NCBI RefSeq assembly: GCF_007097485.1
Contig: NZ_VKDE01000008.1
Location: 1-64,000, forward strand
Direction: 5' to 3'
From: Carboxylicivirga sp. M1479
GTDB lineage: Bacteria; Bacteroidota; Bacteroidia; Bacteroidales; Marinilabiliaceae
Length of the DNA: 64,000 nt
Shown piece after piece: positions 54,568 through 62,190 of this stretch. A program made the translations under genes and the position numbers. Below the pieces are notes generated by a model that was given only the letters and a program-made list of their open reading frames with translations, was not told where the DNA came from and searched no databases. Numbering within the stretch: position 1 is the first letter of the stretch; each line of letters starts with the position of its first letter.

Positions 54568-54984
54568 TTAGAAATAAGTGATCACACAGTTGTGGGTGGT
54601 ATCATTTTGTAAGGTAAATACTGTTTTCTCGAATGAGGGAGGACCAAAAGTACCCTTGGCATTATTCGAAAAACCATAACCCTCTTTGGGAATACCAATC
54701 ATGTTTGTGTCTAGTTCTTTGTTGCCGTTGGCATCGTGGAAGTATTTATAGGAATAGTTACCTGGCTTGAGTTTGTCAAACACAATGGTGCATGTTTTAT
54801 TATCGATGGCCTGAATTGATTCGGCAACGGCGTTCGACTCAGCATCTGTTACTTGCAAGAGGATGTGTCCATCGCTATTTTCGAGCTGAGTAATATTGAT
54901 GGTTAAGGTAATAGGGCCATCAAAGGACAGTAGTAAAAGACAGGTTAAATGTAGGAGCAGGTGTTTTAAACAAGGGTATCTCAT
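54568..54984 (-). CDS. DUF2141 family exported protein
   Basis: A 138-aa protein with an N-terminal hydrophobic segment (LLLHLTCLLLLSFDG). The DUF2141 pattern is clear: GHILLQVTDA near the start, LKPGNYSYKYFHDANGNKELDTN in the middle, and GIPKEGYGFSNNAKGTFGPPSFE, with paired Asp/Asn residues that could bind a metal. The family has no known biochemical role. It is the first gene of the minus-strand run that includes NTF2-like, barrel, SDR and CrtI-like genes. Confidence 0.9.
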   Translation of the reverse strand: MRYPCLKHLLLHLTCLLLLSFDGPITLTINITQLENSDGHILLQVTDAESNAVAESIQAIDNKTCTIVFDKLKPGNYSYKYFHDANGNKELDTNMIGIPKEGYGFSNNAKGTFGPPSFEKTVFTLQNDTTHNCVITYF

Positions 54985-55580
54985 CTGTTTAAGGTTATTT
55001 TTTTATCAGATGGAACTTCCAAGTAAATGTTGTCATCTTTTTTTGTATAAATATCGGATGCTACATTTCGTTGGTCGTTTCATCATAACAAGTTTGGTTT
55101 GGGTGTTTTACGTTCTTAAAATTAAGAAAATAATTAGTTAATGCAAGTGAGTGGCAGTGAGTCTACAGTCTATTGTTCGGCTTTTATCTGATCTTTCTTC
55201 GCATCTTCTTCGACATGGCTTCGTGTCTTCTCCGAGTCTTCTTCGTACCTGCATCGGTACAACAACGCTCCCAGCGAGCTTAAGCCGCAGCAGTCCCCTG
55301 GTTGGTAGGGAGCAGGTCGCTAGCTAAGTCAATAAAAAGCGTATCTGTTGATTGTTGGATAATGCCGAAAAAAGCAAATAAACCATTTGAAGGTGTTTTA
55401 AGCCATTATTTAATATTGCCCGAAAAGGATATCATAAAACTTTTTTGATTGAAAATTCTGCCGAACATTGCCGAACGAAAATCAGCCGTATTTAATCGGC
55501 TTAAGGCCACTCGTATTCAGAGATTTTGAAACGCCTGATTGCGGTATTAACTTGTGTTTACGAATTAAAAGCGAAACAAA
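54985..55580. other. Gene-free stretch with a GC-richer patch and coding relic
   Basis: 55190-55330 is visibly richer in G+C than its surroundings. It carries four imperfect TCTTCTTCG copies (about 55192-55250) and an inverted pair GCTCCC/GGGAGC. At 55362-55448 a 28-codon + frame reads MPKKANKPFEGVLSHYLILP and stops soon after. It resembles the first residues of a truncated gene, perhaps a nuclease/transposase-like family, but the identification is weak. CCGAACATTGCCGAACG is a short tandem repeat near 55470. Confidence 0.4.
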
Positions 55581-56315
55581 ATGAGAAAACACAAGTGTTT
55601 AACACACATTAATGTGGGGCGCGATGGCAATGTTATTTTTAATTTGACAGGTGAGCAAATGCGTGTTAAAAGTTATACAAAGCCTAAAGACCCTAAAACA
55701 GAAAAGCAGGTACAAGACCGTAACTTGCATAGAGAGTTGAATTTGATTAGTGCTCAAACCAAAGTTTTAAGGCAGTTTTGTTACAAAGGAACACCCAGCT
55801 ATAAGAACTCACACAATGCCTTTATAGGCCTTCACAAGCAATTCATTCGATTGGCCAGGCTTGATGCGAAAAAAGTGTATGAGAACCTGCATTGGTCAAG
55901 GGGCAGTAGAGCAGGAGTACGATCTGTTACAATTGAGCGAAGCTCCAATCATTTTTCATTGTGTTGGCATCCTGGAAATATGAGTGCCTTATCGGATGTT
56001 GATAGTCAGGTAATTTGGGTCTTGCGCAATGTTACGCACGGCTATTGGGAGTGGAAAATAAATGCTGCATTGCGTCCTGATGGGCAGTGTGACATCAACT
56101 TAATTGATGGACAATATATGGATGAGTACTTGCTATGGGTGTTTTTTTATAATCCTAAAATGAAGAAGTTTAGTGTGGATGAGCTGGTTCATGTGCCAAC
56201 ACAAGTGACCACAATTCATCAAGAATTTGGTGGTAACAATGCTAGCAAATGGAATTTATATGATAGCATTTACGAAAGCATTATTTTTAAGAGACAACAG
56301 GAGCGGATCACATAA
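55581..56315 (+). CDS. Hypothetical protein, DUF6266-like
   Basis: A 244-aa soluble protein of unknown function. The start (KCLTHINVGRDGNVIFNLTG then EQMRVKSYTKPKDPKTEKQV) recalls DUF6266 proteins of Bacteroidetes, which begin with a Gly-rich beta segment and an arm resembling phage or viral structural folds. QVIWVLRNVTHGYWEW and EYLLWVFFYNPK are further strands. No signal peptide. The stop codon TAA (56313-56315) lies inside the 9-bp target duplication of the insertion sequence that follows. A fitting terminator is found on the other side of the element at 57731. Confidence 0.8.
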   Translation: MRKHKCLTHINVGRDGNVIFNLTGEQMRVKSYTKPKDPKTEKQVQDRNLHRELNLISAQTKVLRQFCYKGTPSYKNSHNAFIGLHKQFIRLARLDAKKVYENLHWSRGSRAGVRSVTIERSSNHFSLCWHPGNMSALSDVDSQVIWVLRNVTHGYWEWKINAALRPDGQCDINLIDGQYMDEYLLWVFFYNPKMKKFSVDELVHVPTQVTTIHQEFGGNNASKWNLYDSIYESIIFKRQQERIT

Positions 56316-56318
56316 AAT
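56310..56318. repeat. Left 9-bp target site duplication of the IS
   Basis: ACATAAAAT, repeated exactly at 57708-57716. It contains the stop codon of the preceding gene. Confidence 0.93.
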
Positions 56319-57707
56319 CACTAGCCTCCGAAAGTTTTAATAAAACGTACAAAAACATAGTAGAAGCCCAATGTTTAGGTTAAAAAACAAAGATTATCCA
56401 GAAAATAAGTTTTGCTCAAAGGTCATTTTCATTTGATTCGGCGGTTTAACTTTGCGGACACCCTCCCTGACTTGGTTGCATACATAATCCAATGATAGAT
56501 AGTGATACAGACAGAATCTTATTTTCTCTGATAAATTTGAAAAAGCAACTGATATTTTCGAAATTGTTCGTTTTATGAGTTCTAATAGTAGATAGTTTAT
56601 AAGAGCCACAAAAATCTGTGACTTTACTGCATTTTCACTTGTTCCCCAGAAAGTTTTGACTTGTAGATTTTGCTTTAGCGCCTTAAAGAACAATTCAATA
56701 TCCCAACGTTTCTTGTACAACTCTGCAATCGTATTATACTCCCAATCTAATTGGTTTGTAATAACGGCTATAACTTTGTTTTCGTCTTCTTTATAAACAT
56801 GTACCAATCTTAATTTATGCTCTGAAATACCAGTCTCTATTGCCTTTGCGGAAGTAAGCTGGATTATTTCATCTTTTAATATGTTTTGGTCGATATTTTC
56901 TGGCAACTCCAATTCTTCAACTGTTTTGTACAAGGTGTTTGTTTTGATCCGGGTAACAAATACGTTTTCTGCCTTTATTCGGTTGAGCATTAAAGCAAAA
57001 TCAAAATAGGCTCTATCTTCAACCACAATAGTATCTTTAGGATAGATTAGTTGCTCTAAGCCATATCTGTCGTGGACCTTTGCTCCTGTAATATTTACCA
57101 CATCAGGTATCATTAAATTGTAATCCCAGCTTGTATGTAATTTGATACCTCCTTTTGCCGTCCGAAACTCTGCCCAATCAAACATAGACAAGCACAAGGA
57201 TATGGTTGAGCTATCTACCAGTTTAACCACCTTGCCTTTAATCTCCTTTATGATGTGGGTATTATGGTGTTGTTTTAGTACTGATTTGTAATGACTTAAT
57301 AAACGATAATACAAACTCTCAAATACGTGCCAGTCACGGTTCTTATTACCATCACTCATAGTTGAGCGTGCAGGGCTTTGGCTTAACCCAAGGTCTTGAA
57401 TAAAAATCTCACTTACACCTATGTCTGATGATATATCGCTCAAACCCTGGCACTTATTAAGCTGTCCGAAAGTTAAAGCAACAAATTGGTCGTACGTGCG
57501 GTATTTACTAACGCCCTTGTCGGTTTTGTAAGTATTGGTACAACTTTTAAACAGCCAAGGTGGTACTAAATCCAGTATTTGTCGGATTATTGGTTTATTG
57601 GTATTTTTATTTCGCCTGAAGAGTCCCATATTATTTAAGTTTTTTTGTCGAAACAAAAATATAGGATTCTGAGGGCTATTTAAAATTCCGACTTTCGGAG
57701 GCTAGTG
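56319..57707 (-). mobile_element. Complete IS4-type insertion sequence, 1389 bp
   Basis: Perfect 17-bp terminal inverted repeats, CACTAGCCTCCGAAAGT at 56319-56335 and its complement at 57691-57707. The element is bounded by an exact 9-bp duplication and holds one transposase gene on the minus strand. Intact ends, target duplication and open frame suggest a recent insertion. Confidence 0.95.
56394..57629 (-). CDS. IS4 family transposase
   Basis: A 411-aa DDE transposase. LVDSSTISLCLSMFDWAEFR carries the first Asp, with TIVVEDRAYFDFALM carrying the second, and the Y-(2)-R-(3)-E-(6)-K signature of IS4 is seen in YKKRWDIELFFKALKQNL. The N terminus (PIIRQILDLVPPWLF) is the usual IS4 helical domain. 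I start at the ATG at 57629; a TTG at 57656 is in frame but lies inside a likely promoter box (TATTTTTG, 57661 to 57654 on the minus strand). All catalytic motifs are intact. Confidence 0.95.
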   Translation of the reverse strand: MGLFRRNKNTNKPIIRQILDLVPPWLFKSCTNTYKTDKGVSKYRTYDQFVALTFGQLNKCQGLSDISSDIGVSEIFIQDLGLSQSPARSTMSDGNKNRDWHVFESLYYRLLSHYKSVLKQHHNTHIIKEIKGKVVKLVDSSTISLCLSMFDWAEFRTAKGGIKLHTSWDYNLMIPDVVNITGAKVHDRYGLEQLIYPKDTIVVEDRAYFDFALMLNRIKAENVFVTRIKTNTLYKTVEELELPENIDQNILKDEIIQLTSAKAIETGISEHKLRLVHVYKEDENKVIAVITNQLDWEYNTIAELYKKRWDIELFFKALKQNLQVKTFWGTSENAVKSQIFVALINYLLLELIKRTISKISVAFSNLSEKIRFCLYHYLSLDYVCNQVREGVRKVKPPNQMKMTFEQNLFSG

Positions 57708-57716
57708 ACATAAAAT
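57708..57716. repeat. Right 9-bp target site duplication of the IS
   Basis: ACATAAAAT, identical to 56310-56318. Confidence 0.93.
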
Positions 57717-57730
57717 AGAAAATAAATCCT

Positions 57731-57768
57731 AAAAGAGGAACACCAAGTTAATTGGATGTACCTCTTTT
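57731..57768 (+). terminator. Terminator orphaned by the IS
   Basis: AAAGAGGAACACC pairs with GGATGTACCTCTTTT with small mismatches. It would lie just past the stop of the DUF6266-like gene if the IS were removed. Confidence 0.75.
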
Positions 57769-57835
57769 AATGTATTGAAAATTAATTAAATGCTGAATTT
57801 GTCTTTATCTGAATATGATATTCTAGTCACAACGT

Positions 57836-58057
57836 TTAAATCATTGCTTCCCATCCATATAATTGCTTTATGATTTTGGGGAGTTCAAGAATTTTATCAA
57901 TTTCTTTTCCCTTTTCCATTATCATTTCAAATCTTTCGTTGTAATACCAGCTTATTTTAAGCTTGGTATTAGCACTTTGTCTATTCCTGAAATAGCGTTA
58001 CACTAAAAGTAATGTTATGGAAGAAACCATTAATAACAAGCGTGATTTATCTGACAT
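57836..58057 (-). pseudogene. Small membrane protein remnant with in-frame stop
   Basis: The ATG at 58057 starts MSDKSRLLLMVSSITLLLV, then TAA (57998-58000). The same frame continues RYFRNRQSANTKLKISWYYN and EIDKILELPKIIKQLYGWEA to a stop at 57836. A TM helix followed by a charged helical tail would make one 73-codon protein if the TAA were a sense codon. The coding look of the second half supports a broken gene. The ISWYYNERFE string faintly recalls SiaC-type (DUF1987) proteins, which is not firm. Confidence 0.45.
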
Positions 58058-58162
58058 ATTCCTAACGTGTTAGATGTTCTTTACTATCAATATACTCTAA
58101 TTCTTTGTGGGGAGGGGTTGATAGAAAAATGAACTAAAAGAGATGTAAGCTTCAATCGACCC

Positions 58163-60130
58163 TTAATTGTCAATACTACTCGATAGTAATTTTGCGCCAA
58201 ATAAAAGAACATCATCCACACGAGGAATATCTCCTCGCCAGTTTTCAAATTCAGAGTCTATTTCTTTCTTTTGTTGCGGGCACGATTTGGCATTATTTGT
58301 CAAAAGTAATTTCCTTAATCGGGAGTATAAGAATTTCTTCCCTTTGGGACCACCAAACTGATCTGCAAATCCATCAGAGAAGAGATAAATAGTATCATTG
58401 GGCATGACAGAAAAACGATGAGCAGCAAATTCCCCCACCCTTAAACATCTGCCTATACTCATCCTGTCACCCTTGATTTCATAGAGTGTTTTGTTCTTAA
58501 CTTCATCCTTATGGGCTTTAGACCCGGGTATTGGCATGCAGGTATCATCACGGATAACATATAGGGGGTTATGTGCCCCGGAGTATTCCAGTTCTTTGGT
58601 TACAGTATCAAATGAACAAAGAGCAATATCCAGTCCATCTAGTATTTCAACGTCAGAAGCCGATTGCATAAGTGCAAAAACCATTTCCTGTCTCATTCGA
58701 TTAAGGATGGCAGAAGTTTGTGTAATACCTTGCCTTATAACTATAGCATTAAGGATTGTGTTAGCCAGTACACTTAAAAAAGCTCCAGGAACACCATGCC
58801 CTGTGCAGTCGGCTACTGCAAAAATAATTTTGTCACCAATCCGGTTAATCCAAAAGAAATCACCACTAATCACATCTTTGGGTTTATTTAATATAAAGAA
58901 ATCATCAACTATCTTCGATATCTTTAATTGTGAAGGAAAAATCGCCTTCATTAAACGATTGGCATATTGAATACTGTCTGTTAAATCTCTGTATACATCC
59001 TGTAGTTGCTCCTTTTGTTGTGTCACTAATTGGCTTTGAATTGAAATTTCATCTCTCTGTAACTTAATTTTCTTAATATACTCCGCGTTCTCTGTATTTA
59101 ATTTGCTTAGCAAATTATTTTTATGGCTGATGATCACATTTGACTTTTCCTTACTTCTGTATGCACGCCATAAAAACATCAGACCGAGTATAAGAAAAAT
59201 GGTAGCAGTTGAAATGCCAATAATCTTTTTCCTTCTTAATTCCAGTTCGTGTTTGGTTTCTATTTCTTTTAAATAGGTTGTTTGTTCTGCTAAGGCTAGT
59301 TGTAGCTCCATTTTGGTATAATCATCCTGTAACTTATCTTTTTCCTTCGTAACCTCTTTAATTTCATCTTCCTTTTTTTCAATCACAGAAGTATTTCTTA
59401 GTAACTTCAACTCTTTTTCTGCTTCCCTGGCTTCTGCAAGTTCAGCTCGTAGTCTTTCGTTTTCAAGCTTATGCATTGCCTCTCCAACCTTTTTGTCCTG
59501 TGATATTTCATGAAAAGTTCTGTAAAGGTTAAAGAAATACATAGCCGTATCTACCCGGCCTGCTTTCTCGTAACTTTCACACAGCATCCCATAGCAACTT
59601 TTCATTTGTTCAATATCATTCAGTTCACGGGACATGTCTAGTGCCTCTTTTAACATTTTAATGGACTGGTCGTATTTAAAAAGATTGTTATTGACAATCG
59701 ACATGTTTATGAGAGCAGATATTGCTCCAACCTTTTCTCCTTTTGCTTTCCGGATGGAATAGGTGGTGAAAAAATTATCCAAAGCTAGGTCATATTCTTT
59801 CAGTTCTGCATGTAACAGTGCCAGGTTGCTGTTAATCATTGCCATGCCGTTTTCATTATTCAGGAATGCATTTATTTTATACGATTCATTATAAAATTCA
59901 ATAGCCTTTCTAAACTGGTTATGCTCCCAATAAAGCAAGGCTGTTTGATTCATAAAATCACTTGCTTCCCTTTTTTCAGCTGATGCTAAATGTACAGAAA
60001 TTGCTTCCTGATTTTTTTTGACCATTACTGAATCCTGCCTCGAAAGAGCTATAGGATCCAGTACTTGCGCATAGCTACAGTGGCAATAAAGTAATCCGGC
60101 AATAACTACTATGATTTTATAATTGTGCAT
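58163..60130 (-). CDS. TPR-containing SpoIIE/PP2C-type serine phosphatase
   Basis: A 655-aa membrane protein with signal peptide MHNYKIIVVIAGLLYCHCSYA. Residues about 50-215 hold TPR repeats (ALLYWEHNQFRKAIEFYNES, ALINMSIVNNNLFKYDQSI). Residues about 215-300 form a coiled coil rich in Glu and Lys, and a TM helix (IIGISTATIFLILGLMFLW) lies near residue 310. The C-terminal PP2C domain has DVISGDFFWI and FAVADCTGHGVPGAFLS with metal-binding Asp residues, and DTIYLFSDGFADQFGG. It probably dephosphorylates an anti-anti-sigma type partner in response to a periplasmic signal. The OmpL47-like gene is 9 bp upstream. Confidence 0.93.
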   Translation of the reverse strand: MHNYKIIVVIAGLLYCHCSYAQVLDPIALSRQDSVMVKKNQEAISVHLASAEKREASDFMNQTALLYWEHNQFRKAIEFYNESYKINAFLNNENGMAMINSNLALLHAELKEYDLALDNFFTTYSIRKAKGEKVGAISALINMSIVNNNLFKYDQSIKMLKEALDMSRELNDIEQMKSCYGMLCESYEKAGRVDTAMYFFNLYRTFHEISQDKKVGEAMHKLENERLRAELAEAREAEKELKLLRNTSVIEKKEDEIKEVTKEKDKLQDDYTKMELQLALAEQTTYLKEIETKHELELRRKKIIGISTATIFLILGLMFLWRAYRSKEKSNVIISHKNNLLSKLNTENAEYIKKIKLQRDEISIQSQLVTQQKEQLQDVYRDLTDSIQYANRLMKAIFPSQLKISKIVDDFFILNKPKDVISGDFFWINRIGDKIIFAVADCTGHGVPGAFLSVLANTILNAIVIRQGITQTSAILNRMRQEMVFALMQSASDVEILDGLDIALCSFDTVTKELEYSGAHNPLYVIRDDTCMPIPGSKAHKDEVKNKTLYEIKGDRMSIGRCLRVGEFAAHRFSVMPNDTIYLFSDGFADQFGGPKGKKFLYSRLRKLLLTNNAKSCPQQKKEIDSEFENWRGDIPRVDDVLLFGAKLLSSSIDN

Positions 60131-60139
60131 GGCAGAATA

Positions 60140-61912
60140 TTAATTTGAGATAAAGAAATCAATCTCTTCCACACTACTGTTCTCCAATTTATCAAAGGCA
60201 ATAATTTTAAGGGTGTTGACCTGACCCTTTATAAATCCTTCAATAGGTTTGATATACAGCTGTTCCGGCCCGTCGTTTAATGAGTAATAGATTTTGTCAA
60301 CTCCAATAACTAAGTCATTAGCCGCTAAAAAGATGGTGAGGTATGAAGGGTATACTTTATACTCTTTAGCCTTCAATTGTTTATGTCCAATTGGCGGTAT
60401 CCCAAACGTATATTGGATCTGTGGAGGCTCTTCATCCAGATAGCAATAGAAAGAACTCTTATTTCTGTTATTTACATTGTCATAAGCGAAAAACTCAATA
60501 TTGTGTAGCCCGTGTTTTTCTAATGTAAATGGCTTTTTATACCTGATTTCCTCTTTGTTTTTATTAATGCTATAGCTTATGAATTGTAAACCAGATGCTT
60601 TGTCGGTGGCTGTAAGATTTATGCTAGTCTTTTTACAAATAAAAACAGTGTCGCGTGTAGCAAAAAAAGTACCAGAAAAGTGATGGTTTATTGATGGACC
60701 TACCAGGTCTGAATAAATTTCTCTAACTACCAGATGCTTATACTGCTCGGGTGTTGGTACACCATTTTCACCCCTGGTGCCAGTTATATTATCTATATTG
60801 TCAATGGCATAGTACTTAACTTTGTGTAAGCCCTCATTGCTGGGTAGGTAAAATGGTTCTGTATAAATAGTATAGTCTTTGTTGTCAATGGAATATCGTA
60901 TTTCTTTAACGCCTGATTTATTATCAATAGCTGTAAGCTTAAGTTTTGTTCGGCCTGAGAAATAGATGTTGTCCTCAAAAACAAATCTGTCGCCCAGTAC
61001 ATCTGACGAGAGGATTGGAGCTGTATTGTCCAGGTAAAACTTGAAAACCTTTTTATCCTCAATGTTGTCTACCTTATCAGTGGCGTAATAGCTTAAAACA
61101 TGTTCACCGTCATTAAGGTCTTTAACAGGAATAACTTCGCCACAATATTTTTGGGGCTTGTTATCATCAATGGAGTAAAAAATATCAGCTACACCACTGG
61201 CCTTGTCTTCTGAAGATAATAGAATCTTAGAGTTCACTGAAATGATGTTGTTTTTTGTATCAATACCCGTAACAGAGTGGAACGTTTGAGGGGCTGAATT
61301 GTCTACCATAAATTCAATAGTCTGCTCCCCTTCAGCATTTCCCACATTATCTACAGCAAAATACTTTAATGTATATTCTCCTTCACGCTCAATGCCAATG
61401 TTGTTAGAGTATAGCTGATACTCTTCATTATTAATGGAGTAATACAGGTTTTTTACACCTGAGGTGGCATCTTTAGTGTTAATATTTATTTTAAGATCTG
61501 TACCATAGTAGGTTTTACCATCCTTATGATAGTTTGGTGCATTTAAAAGGCTGTGCTTTGATGCTGGTGGCAAGCCGTCAGCAAATATTTTATAGACAAC
61601 TTCTGTTTGTGGATATACCATATTTTTAGTTTGCGGATTGATGAGCCACGGGGAGCGAATGGTGTTTAAACCTTCTGAATCAAAATAGATCTCCTGCTTT
61701 TGTGCAGGCGCTACCACAACCTCATCATTGTTGAGAGGGTTTACCAGTTTTAGTGAAAAAGGAACATTTTTGTTCCAGTAGAGTTTGCCTGACAGGGTAT
61801 CAGTATAGTGTTGCATTTCAAACTGAGGCTGCTCCTGAGAGAAGGAGAGCGAATAAAAAAGGAATAACAGAGCAGACAAGGAAATCGTGCTCTTTAGTGT
61901 ATGGTGATTCAT
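60140..61912 (-). CDS. Exported protein with OmpL47-type Ig-like repeats
   Basis: A 590-aa exported protein with signal peptide MNHHTLKSTISLSALLFLFYSLSFS. From about residue 130 it consists of five or six repeats of the OmpL47/chitobiase-like type: (D)xxSGVKxIxYSIxNxxYxxYxxPF, then HxVxYYAxDNVxN, seen for example as ATSGVKNLYYSINNEEYQLY, KASGVADIFYSIDD and KSGVKEIRYSIDNKDYTIY. Such beta-sandwich arrays serve as surface stalks or adhesive modules. It lies 9 bp upstream of the SpoIIE phosphatase gene on the same strand, so it may be the periplasmic or surface input for that signalling protein. Confidence 0.9.
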   Translation of the reverse strand: MNHHTLKSTISLSALLFLFYSLSFSQEQPQFEMQHYTDTLSGKLYWNKNVPFSLKLVNPLNNDEVVVAPAQKQEIYFDSEGLNTIRSPWLINPQTKNMVYPQTEVVYKIFADGLPPASKHSLLNAPNYHKDGKTYYGTDLKININTKDATSGVKNLYYSINNEEYQLYSNNIGIEREGEYTLKYFAVDNVGNAEGEQTIEFMVDNSAPQTFHSVTGIDTKNNIISVNSKILLSSEDKASGVADIFYSIDDNKPQKYCGEVIPVKDLNDGEHVLSYYATDKVDNIEDKKVFKFYLDNTAPILSSDVLGDRFVFEDNIYFSGRTKLKLTAIDNKSGVKEIRYSIDNKDYTIYTEPFYLPSNEGLHKVKYYAIDNIDNITGTRGENGVPTPEQYKHLVVREIYSDLVGPSINHHFSGTFFATRDTVFICKKTSINLTATDKASGLQFISYSINKNKEEIRYKKPFTLEKHGLHNIEFFAYDNVNNRNKSSFYCYLDEEPPQIQYTFGIPPIGHKQLKAKEYKVYPSYLTIFLAANDLVIGVDKIYYSLNDGPEQLYIKPIEGFIKGQVNTLKIIAFDKLENSSVEEIDFFISN

Positions 61913-62141
61913 AGGTAATAACCTTTGGGGAGTTAGTGATTAATTTCAAAATATTTATGGTGAAAAACGGGCTTTTTGTGAATGCCAGAGGGTACAACAG
62001 ACTTTGAGTGTCATTGTTTGTCGTCTGAGCATACAGGCTCTTCATTTTTAATTTGTTAATGGGGCTTTTATATGTTGCTTTTTATTTTACGCACCCTATT
62101 GTTATAGTATAATGACAGAAACAAAAAATAAATTCATGAGA

Positions 62142-62171
62142 AAAGAGTCATCCTAAAAAGAATGACTCTTT
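62142..62171 (-). terminator. Hairpin after the TonB receptor gene
   Basis: Stem AAAGAGTCAT / ATGACTCTTT, 20 bases beyond the stop on the minus strand, with a modest T content after it. Confidence 0.7.
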
Positions 62172-62190
62172 AAAAAAGAAAACATGGTGG

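Noticed and set aside
57836-57997. SiaC (DUF1987) regulatory protein fragment paired with the SpoIIE phosphatase
   Set aside because: Only a short WYYNERFE-like similarity supports it, and the frame continues upstream into a TM helix, which SiaC does not have.
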